From the NCBI RefSeq assembly GCF_904067045.1, contig NZ_CAJFDC010000025.1, forward strand, positions 1 through 64,000: a DNA stretch of 64,000 bases, in the 5' to 3' direction. This document shows, piece by piece, positions 1 to 8,242 of this stretch. Source of the DNA: Pseudomonas sp. FEN (lineage in GTDB: Bacteria > Pseudomonadota > Gammaproteobacteria > Pseudomonadales > Pseudomonadaceae). Numbering within the stretch: position 1 is the first letter of the stretch; every line of letters starts with the position of its first letter. A program made the translations under genes and the position numbers. The notes beneath the pieces are model-generated. The model was not told the origin of the DNA and did no database searches. It was given only the letters and a program-made list of their open reading frames with translations.

Positions 1-793
1 CGGCCTGGACATAGGTCTGGTGGGGATCCTGTTCGACCAGGCCCAAATAGACCCGTTCTTCGTCCGTCGACTCGAACAGTGGCGCAAAACGCACGCCTAC
101 ACGCTCGCCACCGAATACGCGGATGGTGGCTTCGCACACTTCGCGCAGGAACCTCAGGCGGTTATCCAGCGATCCACCGTATTCATCGGTACGTTGGTTG
201 GTGTGTTCGGAAATGAACTGATTCACCAGATAACCATTGGCGCAATGCAGTTCGACGCCATCGAAGCCGGCTTTCTTCGCGTTTATTGCGGCTTGGTGAT
301 AGAACTCGACCAGCTCCCTGACCTGTGGAGTGGTTAGCTCGACCGGCTCACTCGGGTCTGCGAGTGCTCCTGTCTCCGGACCCGTTTCGATAGAAACCTT
401 GACCGCACTGGCGCGGATGGCAGAAGGCGCAACGGGTGGCTGGTTGTTCGGTTGCAGGCTGGTGTGGGAGACGCGACCCACATGCCACAGTTGGCAGAAG
501 ATGACCCCGCCTTGCGCATGAACCGCCTCCGTGACCTTACGCCAACCTTCTACCTGCGCTTCGCTATGAATGCCTGGGGTCCAGGCATAGCCCTGTCCCC
601 TCGGTTCAATCTGGGTTCCTTCAGTGACCATGAAGCCGGCTGTGGCTCGTTGTGTGTAATAGGTTGCCATCAAATCGTTGGGCACATTGCCTGGCTGAGA
701 GCTTCTGGAGCGGGTAAGAGGCGGCAGCGCAATCCGATTTCTAAGCTTCAGGCCACCCAGTGCCAGCGGTTGAAACAGGCTCAAATCAGTCAT
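1..793 (-). CDS. Old Yellow Enzyme family NADH:flavin oxidoreductase (3' end outside window)
   Basis: FMN-dependent ene-reductase, expected to reduce activated C=C bonds or nitro compounds with NAD(P)H in the cytoplasm. Read on the minus strand from the ATG at 793, the protein begins MTDLSLFQPLALGGLKLRNR, the standard OYE opening of a TIM barrel. Later it shows the LWHVGRVSH segment and the HCANGYLVNQF segment typical of the NemA/XenB-like class, followed by a TNQRTDEYGGS motif. About 264 codons are present; the family is about 350-370 long, so roughly 100 C-terminal residues lie beyond position 1. A perfect 18-bp palindrome sits 38 bp upstream of the start and is probably its operator. The substrate cannot be told from sequence. 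Family assignment is confident. Confidence 0.93.
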   Translation of the reverse strand, partial: MTDLSLFQPLALGGLKLRNRIALPPLTRSRSSQPGNVPNDLMATYYTQRATAGFMVTEGTQIEPRGQGYAWTPGIHSEAQVEGWRKVTEAVHAQGGVIFCQLWHVGRVSHTSLQPNNQPPVAPSAIRASAVKVSIETGPETGALADPSEPVELTTPQVRELVEFYHQAAINAKKAGFDGVELHCANGYLVNQFISEHTNQRTDEYGGSLDNRLRFLREVCEATIRVFGGERVGVRFAPLFESTDEERVYLGLVEQDPHQTYVQA

Positions 794-830
794 TTTTCAC
801 TCACGGATTTCAGTAGGAAAAATATACATT

Positions 831-848
831 AACACATTCGAATGTGTT
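831..848. promoter_or_regulatory. Perfect 18-bp palindrome upstream of the Old Yellow Enzyme gene
   Basis: The sequence AACACATTCGAATGTGTT is an uninterrupted inverted repeat placed 38 bp upstream of the ene-reductase start codon. Its size and position fit an operator for a dimeric TetR- or MarR-type repressor, which commonly controls such genes. No regulator gene is next to it: the flank is a transposase remnant. The binding protein is inferred, not seen. Confidence 0.6.
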
Positions 849-924
849 TATGTGATTGTTCCCCATAGTCCTCGTCCGTCAGTTCGGGCTGTGCTGAGTC
901 TCCGGTTCGAATAAAGAGACGGCT

Positions 925-1236
925 AGGGGGAGTCAGTATGCAAGCGCGAGCTACAGAGCGCTGCTGGAACGAAATGGCATGCGGCAGAGCATGAGTCGCA
1001 AAGGAAATTACCAGGACAACTCCGTGATGCAGCGTTTCTTCCTGAGCCTGAAAATGGAACGTGTATGGCGCCGTGACTACGCCAACCATGGCGAGGAAAT
1101 ATGTGACATCACCGAGTACATCGTTGGGTTTTACAACAACGAACGGCTGCACTCGAGACTGGGGTATCTGCTACCGACCGTTTACGAGCGGACGATGGTG
1201 TCAAAATTACCTATCGAGGTGTCTGGAATTAGTTGA
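925..1236 (+). pseudogene. IS3-family transposase (OrfB) C-terminal remnant
   Basis: An open stretch in one frame from about 925 encodes RGSQYASASYRALL, then MSRKGNYQDNSVMQRFF and YIVGFYNNERLHSRLGY. These are the last third of the IS3-family integrase core, including the catalytic-Glu region (N-x-V-x-x-x-F-F) and the NxxRxHSxLGY tail motif. The N-terminal two thirds, OrfA and the left end are absent, and the usual HSD before RGSQY is not present, so homology breaks near 922. The TGACCACTACA stretch ending near 1244 resembles a right terminal inverted repeat. The longer ATG-initiated frame at 979 is only part of this remnant. It cannot be active on its own. Confidence 0.85.
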
Positions 1237-1454
1237 CCACTACAGAAGACACCCGCCGCCTTGCCAGTAAGGTGAAATGATTTGAATCCTATGCGCTCCT
1301 TGTGGAGAATCGCCACCTTTGTGCCGAAAGGATGCGCGCGATGAAGTTCGAAGGGACTTTTCAATACATGGGCAATCACGAGTTGAGTGTTGCAGTGGCC
1401 CCTCTGGGGGGGCTCAGATTCAGATCTGATTTGTACAATAAGGATATATGAAAA

Positions 1455-1838
1455 ATGAAAGTGAAAATATTATTCATCGCTTCGCTAGGCATTTTATCGC
1501 TCATTCAAACATCACTGACCTTTGCGGATAACGCCAATGGGAAAAATCTCTATTCGCAGAGATGTGTCATGTGCCACGGGGCGGATCTCAAAGGAACAGG
1601 ACCATTAGCTAATAAAAGCAATCCTCCTGCACCTGACCTCACAACATACGCTTTCAAAAAGCGACTAAATGATTATCCGGGCGTTATTGTGTCATCGGTA
1701 ATACTTCGTCCAAATGGAGACTTGATTCCAAAAACATTGCGAGAGAATGGTGTAAAGCTATCGCCGTATGCTTGGAGGGTTCAGGATCTGCGCGATTTAA
1801 ATCAATACATGAGTGGTGTGATTTCAAAAAAACGATGA
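1455..1838 (+). CDS. Exported class I c-type cytochrome
   Basis: A 127-residue small electron carrier, predicted periplasmic. An N-terminal signal peptide (about residues 1-24, hydrophobic core LFIASLGILSLI, cleavage after TFA) is followed by a single haem-attachment motif CVMCH near residues 37-41, in the usual QRCxxCHGADLKGTG context. No clear distal Met ligand is evident, though M118 near the C-terminus is a candidate. The gene is clearly more AT-rich than its neighbours and stands alone next to a transposase remnant, suggesting acquisition. No dehydrogenase partner lies beside it. A start at 1455 is supported by AAGGATAT 9-15 bases upstream. The redox partner is unknown. Confidence 0.85.
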   Translation: MKVKILFIASLGILSLIQTSLTFADNANGKNLYSQRCVMCHGADLKGTGPLANKSNPPAPDLTTYAFKKRLNDYPGVIVSSVILRPNGDLIPKTLRENGVKLSPYAWRVQDLRDLNQYMSGVISKKR

Positions 1839-2043
1839 TTTTTAGATGAGCAGTGGGCACGGGAATCCAAGAGCCATTTCAGGGGTGGTTACAAATAAAA
1901 TAGTCGGCGAAAAGCTGGTGAGGTATTAGATGTGATCAGTGGCTCTCGCTGAATTTTCTTCAAAACCGAGCAGATCAGCACACACCTCCAAACGGCGTGT
2001 GCTGTTCGCGTCGAAATCGTCGAGAAACCGCTCTCGTGCACGC

Positions 2044-3015
2044 TTAGGAGGCGTCAGTGCGAGGAAAGAAAAAGCGCGAAAGACTAGTTCTCCAAGGTTC
2101 GCACTGCAGCAGGTTGCTCAGCCGCACGAATGAAGTGCTCGCGAAGCCATTGATGCGCGGGTCTTCATGCGACCTGGGATGCCATGCCATGGCAACGTCA
2201 AAGGCGGGTAGATGAAAAGGCAGGGGCAAAATATCCAGACCGGCAGCATAACGTTGCAGCAGTCGACTGGGGAGCGTTGCTACGCAGTCGGTATCGCCCA
2301 ATACGAGGGCTATCTGGTTGTAGCCGGAGACGGTCAGCGCTACGTGGCGTTGATGCCCCAAATCTTCCAACGCGTTGTCGACACTGCTTTTGAATTTACC
2401 CTCGTGGGAAACCATGACATGAGCAAGCTTGCAGTACTCCTCGAGACCAGGCTTTTCCCTGCCCCGGGGGTGTCCCTTGCGATGCGCCAACCGAAACTCG
2501 TCTTTGAGCAAGAATCTGGATTTCAATGCCTCAGGTACTTGTCGCGCAAGACCGACATACAGATCAATCTCTCCTCTTTCCATCCTGTATGTCAGGTTCG
2601 CTTCTATCGGCGTAATAAAGCTCAGGCGGATGCCTGGCGCCTGATGCGCCAAAATCGACTGCGCGACGGGCAGTCCCACCAGTGTGAAGACATTGTCGTT
2701 CACGGCAACGACAAAATCGCGCCTGGCAGTGAGTGGCTGGAAATCTTCACTCGACACCACCGCGCCCTGAAGATCCAGCAATGCCTGATGCAGCCGCGAC
2801 TGAATCGCCAGTGCGCGGTCAGTGGGGGCCATGCCCCGACCCGCCTGCGAGGGGACCAGCAGCGGATCATTAAACATGTCCCTTAACCGACCCAGCTGCG
2901 TTGATAGCGCTGGCTGGCTGATGTTCAGTCGTTTGGCTGCGCGTGTGACGTTTCGCTCTTCAAGGAGTACATCCAGGGAAATGAGCAAAGGGAGATCCGA
3001 CCGCCGGATATCCAT
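2044..3015 (-). CDS. LysR-family transcriptional regulator
   Basis: A 323-residue LysR regulator. The winged helix-turn-helix occupies about residues 8-66 (LDVLLEERNVTRAAKRLNIS, then QPALSTQLGRLRDMFNDPLL) and is followed by a linker helix and a periplasmic-binding-protein-like effector domain (about 95-300). The DPLLVPSQAGRGMAPT segment matches the NodD/LeuO/NahR-like branch. It is divergent from the exported metallo-hydrolase at 3109 with 93 bp between, so it most likely controls that gene and itself. The 23-residue Phe/Arg-rich tail is longer than usual. The effector is unknown. Confidence 0.9.
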   Translation of the reverse strand: MDIRRSDLPLLISLDVLLEERNVTRAAKRLNISQPALSTQLGRLRDMFNDPLLVPSQAGRGMAPTDRALAIQSRLHQALLDLQGAVVSSEDFQPLTARRDFVVAVNDNVFTLVGLPVAQSILAHQAPGIRLSFITPIEANLTYRMERGEIDLYVGLARQVPEALKSRFLLKDEFRLAHRKGHPRGREKPGLEEYCKLAHVMVSHEGKFKSSVDNALEDLGHQRHVALTVSGYNQIALVLGDTDCVATLPSRLLQRYAAGLDILPLPFHLPAFDVAMAWHPRSHEDPRINGFASTSFVRLSNLLQCEPWRTSLSRFFFPRTDAS

Positions 3016-3021
3016 ATTCGA

Positions 3022-3034
3022 TATACCTCGTATA
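3022..3034. promoter_or_regulatory. Short inverted repeat TATAC-N3-GTATA in the LysR/hydrolase divergent gap
   Basis: A 5-bp inverted repeat with a 3-bp spacer lies 7-19 bp upstream of the LysR start and overlaps its likely ribosome-binding region. It could be the site for autoregulation by the LysR protein. The repeat is short and may be chance. Confidence 0.3.
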
Positions 3035-3108
3035 GGGAAAGGTAACTCACTGCCGCGAGGATGAACCTTTAGAGTCCGGACTGTACCGATTTCGGCAAGG
3101 AGAAACCT

Positions 3109-4119
3109 ATGCGAGCGAACAGTTTTTTTATCTCGAGTGCACTGGCGGCTTCGATAGCGCTAGCTGGAACTTTTTCTTCGGGTGTCAACGCGGCTACCGC
3201 TGCTCAGGCAACGTCCGTGGTGGCCGTCGCACAGGTTCACGCTCAAGTTCCAGGTGTCTATCGTTATCGCGTCGGCGATTTTCAGGTGACCGCACTGTCC
3301 GATGGTACGGTGCCACAGGATCTGCATGCGCTGCTGACCAACACAACCCCGGCTGAAACTGACGGTTTGCTCAAGCATGCCTTCCTGGCCAGTCCGGTTG
3401 AGGCGTCGATCAATGTCTTCCTGATCGATACAGGCAACAGACTTGTGTTGGTCGATACCGGCTCCGGCGCACTCTTCGGTCCAGGTAATGGCGGCAAGCT
3501 GCTCGGTAGTTTGAAATCGGCGGGCTATGCGCCTGAGCAGATTGACGACATCTTGCTCACCCACATTCACAGTGATCATAGTGGTGGTCTGGTGAACGAG
3601 GGGCGACTGGTTTTCCCGAATGCAACCGTTCATGTGGGCAAGCCTGATGTGGACCTGTTCCTTGATCCGGCGAACATTCACGGCGTCAACGGCTATGACA
3701 AGATGTACTTCGAGCAAGCGGTGAAGACTGTCGAGCCCTACGTTAAAGCGGGCAAAGTCGTCGCGTTCACTGGCGTGACCCAACTGTTCCCGGGCATCAA
3801 GGCGATTCCAACGCCTGGGCATACGCCTGGCCATAGCTTCTATCAGTTCGAGAGTAAGGGTGAGTCGATCGAGTTCATCGGTGATATTGTTCATGTCGCC
3901 TCGGTTCAGTTTCCTAAACCGAAGATCACTATTGTTTACGATGTATCACCCAAGGAAGCGGCGGCCCAACGAGAGAAACAGTTCGCCGTTGCTGCTTCTC
4001 AGCGCGAACTGGTGGCGGGCGCTCATCTTCCTTTCCCGGGTTTGGGTCATATTCGGGCTGAAAGCGACGGTGGGTTCACGTTTGTGCCGGTCGACTATCA
4101 TGATCGTGATGGGCGCTGA
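3109..4119 (+). CDS. Exported metallo-beta-lactamase-fold hydrolase
   Basis: A 336-residue MBL-fold enzyme with an N-terminal signal peptide (about 1-29, cleavage near VNA-AT), so it should act in the periplasm. The zinc ligands are complete: THIHSDHSGG with H152, H154, D156 and H157; H238 in PTPGHTPGH; D259 in FIGDIVH; and H306 in GAHLPFPG. This is the dinuclear pattern of lactonase/glyoxalase-like MBL proteins, and the order resembles quorum-quenching lactonases and organophosphate hydrolase-like relatives, but the substrate cannot be read off. AAGGAG stands 7 bp before the ATG. It is divergent from a LysR regulator that probably controls it. Not a classical beta-lactamase. Confidence 0.88.
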   Translation: MRANSFFISSALAASIALAGTFSSGVNAATAAQATSVVAVAQVHAQVPGVYRYRVGDFQVTALSDGTVPQDLHALLTNTTPAETDGLLKHAFLASPVEASINVFLIDTGNRLVLVDTGSGALFGPGNGGKLLGSLKSAGYAPEQIDDILLTHIHSDHSGGLVNEGRLVFPNATVHVGKPDVDLFLDPANIHGVNGYDKMYFEQAVKTVEPYVKAGKVVAFTGVTQLFPGIKAIPTPGHTPGHSFYQFESKGESIEFIGDIVHVASVQFPKPKITIVYDVSPKEAAAQREKQFAVAASQRELVAGAHLPFPGLGHIRAESDGGFTFVPVDYHDRDGR

Positions 4120-4168
4120 ATTTCATCTGCGAAACACCATCTTTTTGATCATCGGCGGTGCGCAGCCC

Positions 4169-4711
4169 CTAGACACCCTCTGGAAGCTTCGATGCCATCA
4201 TTTTTCTCCGGTTCAATTTGCGTCCGTCGACGATGAAGGTGCCATCACCCACGGCATGAATAGTTCGCGTCTCTTTTCGTGAGCTATCGAAGTACGCAGC
4301 GATGCCTTCGAGGACAACAATATTGTGCTTCTCGATGATATCGATAACTTTGCATTCGATATTGGCCAGGCATTCCTTGATCAAGGGGGACCTGACATGT
4401 TTCCCCGTCACAGGCGTCAGTCCGAATTTTACAAATTTGTCGGTATCGGCGCCGGAACATGTTCCGACACCAACCACTTGATCGATCAGATCCACAGTGG
4501 GGATTGAAATGACGCATTCCCTGGTATTGCTAAGCGCGGCGTATGAGTAATTCCAGGGGCCGGTGGTTATGGCGAATATCGGCGTGAAGCCCATCACCAT
4601 GGTCCACGAGATGGTCATTATGTTGTTTTTTTCACCCTCATGGGTGGTGACGAAGACAACTGGACCTGACTCCATCAGTGTGAATGCTTTGCTGATGTTC
4701 ATCTGCTTCAT
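4169..4711 (-). CDS. Flavin reductase-like FMN-binding protein
   Basis: A 180-residue protein of the flavin reductase/flavoredoxin (DIM6/NTAB) split-barrel family. It has the N-terminal GPVVFVTTHEGEKNNIMTIS segment, typical of the strand pair lining the FMN site, then GPWNYSYAAL and ECVISIPTVDLIDQV, matching the usual N-C-V-x-N-I-P position. The open frame extends 43 codons further upstream, but that part has an unusual Cys/Arg-rich composition. The ATG at 4711 has GAGGAG 9 bp upstream and was chosen. It may supply reduced flavin or act as a small redox protein. It is convergent with the hydrolase at 3109, and a perfect Anr box lies 183 bp upstream of the chosen start. Confidence 0.82.
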   Translation of the reverse strand: MKQMNISKAFTLMESGPVVFVTTHEGEKNNIMTISWTMVMGFTPIFAITTGPWNYSYAALSNTRECVISIPTVDLIDQVVGVGTCSGADTDKFVKFGLTPVTGKHVRSPLIKECLANIECKVIDIIEKHNIVVLEGIAAYFDSSRKETRTIHAVGDGTFIVDGRKLNRRKMMASKLPEGV

Positions 4712-4893
4712 CACCCAGCGCTCCTCATGGTGCGTCAGTTGACAGCCAAGCCGCTGCGCAACGCGGTTCGCCGCGGCGCTGGATGCTGAGCAGGCGCGTC
4801 GACATAGTAATCTCCCGTCGAGAACCGATAGATTGATCATAGTGCAACGGGCGGTTGCTCATCGCCGTGGGTATCTCTGGTTTGCGCGCAGAC

Positions 4894-4907
4894 TTGATAT
4901 AAATCAA
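4894..4907. promoter_or_regulatory. Anr/FNR box, perfect consensus
   Basis: TTGATATAAATCAA matches the FNR/Anr consensus TTGAT-N4-ATCAA at every position. Anr is the oxygen-responsive activator of Pseudomonas. For activation centred at -41.5, the start of transcription would be near 4859 on the minus strand (toward the flavin reductase-like gene) or near 4942 on the plus strand. Direction cannot be decided by eye because neither -10 region is strong. Confidence 0.75.
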
Positions 4908-4976
4908 GACTGGGAGACCTGGTGGGAGAAATCTGAGTAAAAATGTGCGGGTTCAGTCAAACTGATTTCAATGCCC

Positions 4977-4990
4977 TAGGGATTTTCCTA
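4977..4990. promoter_or_regulatory. Inverted repeat TAGG-N6-CCTA, copy 1
   Basis: TAGGGATTTTCCTA: a 4-bp arm inverted repeat with a 6-bp spacer, one of two copies with the same arms, spacing and leading GAT. The centre-to-centre distance to copy 2 is 43 bp, about four helical turns, as expected for paired sites of one dimeric regulator. The binding protein is unknown; NarL/LuxR-type response regulators bind sites of this general shape. Confidence 0.45.
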
Positions 4991-5019
4991 CTCCGGTTTC
5001 CGTCATCCTTACCCAAGAA

Positions 5020-5033
5020 TAGGGATGCTCCTA
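5020..5033. promoter_or_regulatory. Inverted repeat TAGG-N6-CCTA, copy 2
   Basis: TAGGGATGCTCCTA, extended by one A-T pair on each side. It lies about 280 bp upstream of the cheV start and shares arms and spacer length with copy 1. It is likely part of the control region of cheV or of an unannotated transcript. Confidence 0.45.
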
Positions 5034-5312
5034 TGGTGAGGTTGTACGCAGGTGGCGATGATTCTTTTAACGCCACTCAGCCCTCACGGCAGTCATATTT
5101 TCAGCATGATATGCCGGGGCGCGCGGACACGCTAACGAAGGAACCTGCATTACTGCATGTCGGAGAAAGCGTTCAAGCTGGGAGTGGTCGCTAGAGCGTG
5201 ACCTCTGGAACAGATTTTCGGGGGCGACTTTGCAGTCGACGCATCAACGAGATTGAATCATTCCAGACCAATGTTGGTGGGGATCGGCAATCGAGTACTT
5301 AAGGGGATGGCG

Positions 5313-6245
5313 ATGGCAGGTCTAATGGAGTCTGTGAACAGTCGAACCCAGCTAGTCGGGCAGAATCGCCTCGAATTGCTGTTGTTCCGGTTCGACGAGC
5401 ATCAACTCTATGGTATCAACGTGTTCAAGGTGCGTGAGGTCATGCCCTGTCCCGCGTTGCATATCATGCCCAAGTCCCACCCGGTGGTGTGCGGCGTGGC
5501 CAATATTCGAGGTACTTCCATTCCGATCCTGGACCTGGCACGCGCCACGGGATTACCCGGGGTACGGGACATGGCCTCGGCCTTTGTAATCATCACCGAA
5601 TACAACACCAAGACGCAGGGTTTCCTGGTCTCGGCGGTTGAGCATATTGTGAACCTGAACTGGGAGGACATTCATCCTCCGCCCAAGGGCAGTGGTGCTG
5701 ATCATTACCTTACCGCCGTGACACGGGTCGATAATCGGTTGGTGGAAATCATTGATGTCGAGAAGGTATTGGCTGAGGTATCTCCCACAAGCGAGGTCAT
5801 CTCCATGGGGGTGGTCGATGCCCAGACCAATGCCCAGGCCCCCGAGTTTCTTGTGCTGACGGTGGACGACTCGGTCGTGGCGCGTAAACAGGTCAGTCGC
5901 TGTCTGGAGTCGGTGGGAGTGAAGGTGATTGCACTCAACGATGGCCGCCAAGCCCTGGACTACCTCCATGAAATGCTCAATGAGGGAAAGTCGCCGGAAG
6001 ACGATCTGCTGATGATGATCTCCGATATAGAAATGCCGGAAATGGACGGTTATACCCTGACGGCCGAGATTAGAAATGATCCTCGACTGCAAAAACTGCA
6101 TATTGTTTTGCACACGTCTTTATCAGGCGTGTTCAATCAAGCGATGATCAAGAAAGTCGGAGCTGATGATTTTTTGGCCAAGTTTCGTCCCGATGACCTG
6201 GCCAGTCGCGTAGTTGCTCGCATCCAAGCGGTCGAAAGGGGCTGA
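5313..6245 (+). CDS. cheV: CheV-type chemotaxis coupling protein (CheW + receiver)
   Basis: A 310-residue coupling protein that links chemoreceptors to the CheA kinase and carries its own phosphorylatable receiver. The start was set at the third in-frame ATG because AAGGGG lies 6 bp upstream and the protein then begins MAGLMESVNSRTQLVGQNRL, the standard CheV opening. CheW domain about 18-160 (LLLFRFDEHQLYGINVFKVRE, GVANIRGTSIPILDL). Receiver about 178-305, with VDDS near 184-187 and acceptor D238 in MISDIEMPEMDGY. Length matches the family. It is followed 224 bp downstream by an HD-GYP gene. A genome usually has several CheV paralogues, so its receptor partners are unknown. Confidence 0.93.
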   Translation: MAGLMESVNSRTQLVGQNRLELLLFRFDEHQLYGINVFKVREVMPCPALHIMPKSHPVVCGVANIRGTSIPILDLARATGLPGVRDMASAFVIITEYNTKTQGFLVSAVEHIVNLNWEDIHPPPKGSGADHYLTAVTRVDNRLVEIIDVEKVLAEVSPTSEVISMGVVDAQTNAQAPEFLVLTVDDSVVARKQVSRCLESVGVKVIALNDGRQALDYLHEMLNEGKSPEDDLLMMISDIEMPEMDGYTLTAEIRNDPRLQKLHIVLHTSLSGVFNQAMIKKVGADDFLAKFRPDDLASRVVARIQAVERG

Positions 6246-6469
6246 CTCAATGAGCTGCGATTTCAATGGGCGAGTGTGAAAGGGGCCTGTAGGCTCCTGG
6301 GTGAAGCACCTCCAATCTTTCTGGCTAAGCATAGGAGCCATGCAGTTCGCTGATTGATATGAGAATCACACAGTGAGGGGATGTGTATTCTGGCTGAAAC
6401 GAATTTGCTGTATTGAAACTGGCGGATCGAAGATGCTGGTTTGAATAATAAGAACATGCGGGAGATGTC

Positions 6470-7693
6470 ATGTTAAAACGCATTGCCGTTGTCGACGTAC
6501 GATTAGGCATGTATCTGCTTGAGTTTTGTGGTGCGTGGAGCGACCACCCATTCTGGAAAGAGCGATTTCTGCTTGATAACAATCGTGATTTACGGAGGCT
6601 GCTTGACTCCCGTATTCGGGAAGTCTGGATTGATACCAGCAAGGGGCGTGACGTCGATATTTCCACGGCAGCAAGTACTGTTGTCGAGGTCGAGGCGCGC
6701 GCGGATAGATTGCTGGCTTCCTTAGCCGAGGGGCATGAAAAGCCCGCTTTGCGAAGTTCATTGGCCGAAGAGGCAGTCGCGGCACAGCGGCTGTGCATAC
6801 GCTCAAGAGCTGCGGTGATAGAGATGTTTGGTCAGGTGCGCTTAGGGCTGACGGTTGATGTGGAGACGGTGGGGCAGCTAGTCGATGATATTGCCGAGTC
6901 GATAGGTCGACATCCCCACGCATTGATCAGCTTGGCTCGCCTCAAGAGCGCCGACGACTACACCTATATGCACTCCGTGGCCGTGTGTGCCCTGATGATT
7001 GCGCTGGCGCGTCAGCTGGATCTATCCGCGGAGCTTGTTCGTGAAGCGGGGTTGGCCGGGCTGCTGCATGATATCGGCAAGATGATGATCCCACAGGAAA
7101 TACTGAACAAGCCTGGAAAACTCACGGACGAGGAGTTTATCGAGGTTTACAAACACCCGGAGAACGGTGGCCTTATCCTGCGCGACTGTCATCAGGTGAG
7201 CGCGTTGGTGCTGGATGTCTGTATGCATCATCACGAGAAGTTTGACGGCTCCGGCTACCCATACAAACTTGCGGGTGAACAGATCAGCCTGTTGGGGCGG
7301 ATGGGGGCCATTTGCGATGTCTATGACGCGATTACCTCCGATCGTCCTTACAAGCTGGCTTGGGGGCCGTCAGAGGCGATTCGCAAGATGGCCGAGTGGG
7401 AAGGACATTTCGACCCCTTGATCTTCCAGGCTTTCATCAAGGCGGTGGGGATCTATCCGGTGGGCTCGCTCGTGCGCCTGCAGAGCGGTCGATTGGCCGT
7501 GGTGATGGAACAGGACGATGCATCACTCTTGACGCCCAAAGTTAAAATTTTCTTCTCAACGCACAGCAACATTCCAATTGAACAACAGGTGCTGAATCTG
7601 GCGGGTAAGCAAAGTACGGACCGGATTGTCGGTCGTGAGTCTAATAATGTCTGGAAGTTTAAAGACCTTACTGCTCTGTGGCTGGACAGATAG
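6470..7693 (+). CDS. HD-GYP domain protein, probable c-di-GMP phosphodiesterase
   Basis: A 407-residue cytoplasmic protein. The N-terminal 130 residues match the DUF3391 region often found before HD-GYP domains (KRIAVVDVRLGMYLLEFCGAW). The HD-GYP domain spans about 135-325, with HDIGK at 200-204, HHEKFDGSGYP at 254-264 and DVYDAITSDRPYK at 283-295. The full metal and GYP signature is present, so hydrolysis of cyclic di-GMP to GMP is expected. The last 80 residues form a small extra domain (PVGSLVRLQSGRLAVVME) common in this subgroup. GGGAG lies 6 bp before the ATG. It sits between cheV and a small conserved-looking gene, placing it in a motility/c-di-GMP setting. Confidence 0.92.
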   Translation: MLKRIAVVDVRLGMYLLEFCGAWSDHPFWKERFLLDNNRDLRRLLDSRIREVWIDTSKGRDVDISTAASTVVEVEARADRLLASLAEGHEKPALRSSLAEEAVAAQRLCIRSRAAVIEMFGQVRLGLTVDVETVGQLVDDIAESIGRHPHALISLARLKSADDYTYMHSVAVCALMIALARQLDLSAELVREAGLAGLLHDIGKMMIPQEILNKPGKLTDEEFIEVYKHPENGGLILRDCHQVSALVLDVCMHHHEKFDGSGYPYKLAGEQISLLGRMGAICDVYDAITSDRPYKLAWGPSEAIRKMAEWEGHFDPLIFQAFIKAVGIYPVGSLVRLQSGRLAVVMEQDDASLLTPKVKIFFSTHSNIPIEQQVLNLAGKQSTDRIVGRESNNVWKFKDLTALWLDR

Positions 7694-7742
7694 TTTTTTC
7701 TTTACCGTTCGAAAGGATGCGTTATCAGAGTGAGCCTAAACC

Positions 7743-8072
7743 ATGTACGGTTCGAATAACGTCTCTCAAAAAGCTTTATTGAAATTTATCGCCCAGCGCC
7801 CCTGGATTGTACAACAGCTTAAGGCGCTGAAGGTGAGACCGGTGGATTCCAGGGCGGCTCTCGATGACGATCAGGTATTCCATATCAGTCGGTTGATCGA
7901 CGATGAAGCCAGCGCTGCCGGGATGGCCTCCTGGGAGTTGATGCTGATACTGGAGTCAGACAGTCCGTCTGATCTTCGTGAGTTGCAGATAAAGGCCCAT
8001 CAGGAGCTGGCGGAAATGGTCGATATGGAGTGGCATGACTACTGTCAACTCAATGGTTTGGATTTTAAGTGA
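7743..8072 (+). CDS. Small helical protein of unknown function (possibly DUF6388-like)
   Basis: A 109-residue soluble protein, 49 bp after the HD-GYP gene and probably co-transcribed with it. The sequence is acidic and helical. It ends LQIKAHQELAEMVDMEWHDY followed by a Cys-Gln-Leu-Asn stretch and contains EASAAGMASWELMLILES. These segments resemble, from memory, the Pseudomonas DUF6388 family (pattern E..GLEPWE..L.L...SPEEL...R.E.H.E.AEALGL.W..YC..N); this was not checked by search. No signal peptide, membrane segment or catalytic motif is visible. Role unknown. Confidence 0.7.
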   Translation: MYGSNNVSQKALLKFIAQRPWIVQQLKALKVRPVDSRAALDDDQVFHISRLIDDEASAAGMASWELMLILESDSPSDLRELQIKAHQELAEMVDMEWHDYCQLNGLDFK

Positions 8073-8242
8073 TTTCTTGGCGCTCATCGATGTCGTCAAC
8101 GCGTCGTAGCCCGTTATCTGTCAACACCGGTTGAAAACCGACCCTCCCGCGCAGTTGGTCGGTGTCCTGGAGGTTCGGGCAGCGAATCGCCGGGAGATGT
8201 CGCTGAGGCGATCAGCTTTGATCCATCAGTCCCTTCACCCGG

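Larger units (their letters stand above)
4712..5312. other. 600-bp non-coding region rich in regulatory sites
   Basis: This gap separates the flavin reductase-like gene (minus) from cheV (plus). It contains a perfect Anr/FNR box (4894-4907) and two TAGG-N6-CCTA inverted repeats (4977-4990 and 5020-5033). No convincing gene was found: the 83-codon frame at 4943 has no ribosome-binding site and no recognisable fold. A small RNA transcribed from an Anr-dependent promoter is possible but unproven. Confidence 0.5.

Noticed and set aside
829..1152. Minus-strand 107-codon frame
   Set aside because: It is antisense to the IS3-type transposase remnant, whose frame has clear family motifs.
1341..1451. 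36-codon open frame (MKFEGTFQYMGNHEL...) before the cytochrome gene
   Set aside because: Too short to judge, no recognised similarity and no clear ribosome-binding site.
4943..5194. 83-codon open frame in the gap before cheV
   Set aside because: No ribosome-binding site, no recognisable fold, and it runs through two regulatory inverted repeats.
6281..6298. Hairpin AGGGGCC/GGCTCCT after cheV, considered as a terminator
   Set aside because: Short stem with a G-T pair and no T-run.
8137..8163. Inverted repeat ACCGACC/GGTCGGT between convergent genes, considered as a terminator
   Set aside because: Seven-base stem, 13-base loop and no T-run.
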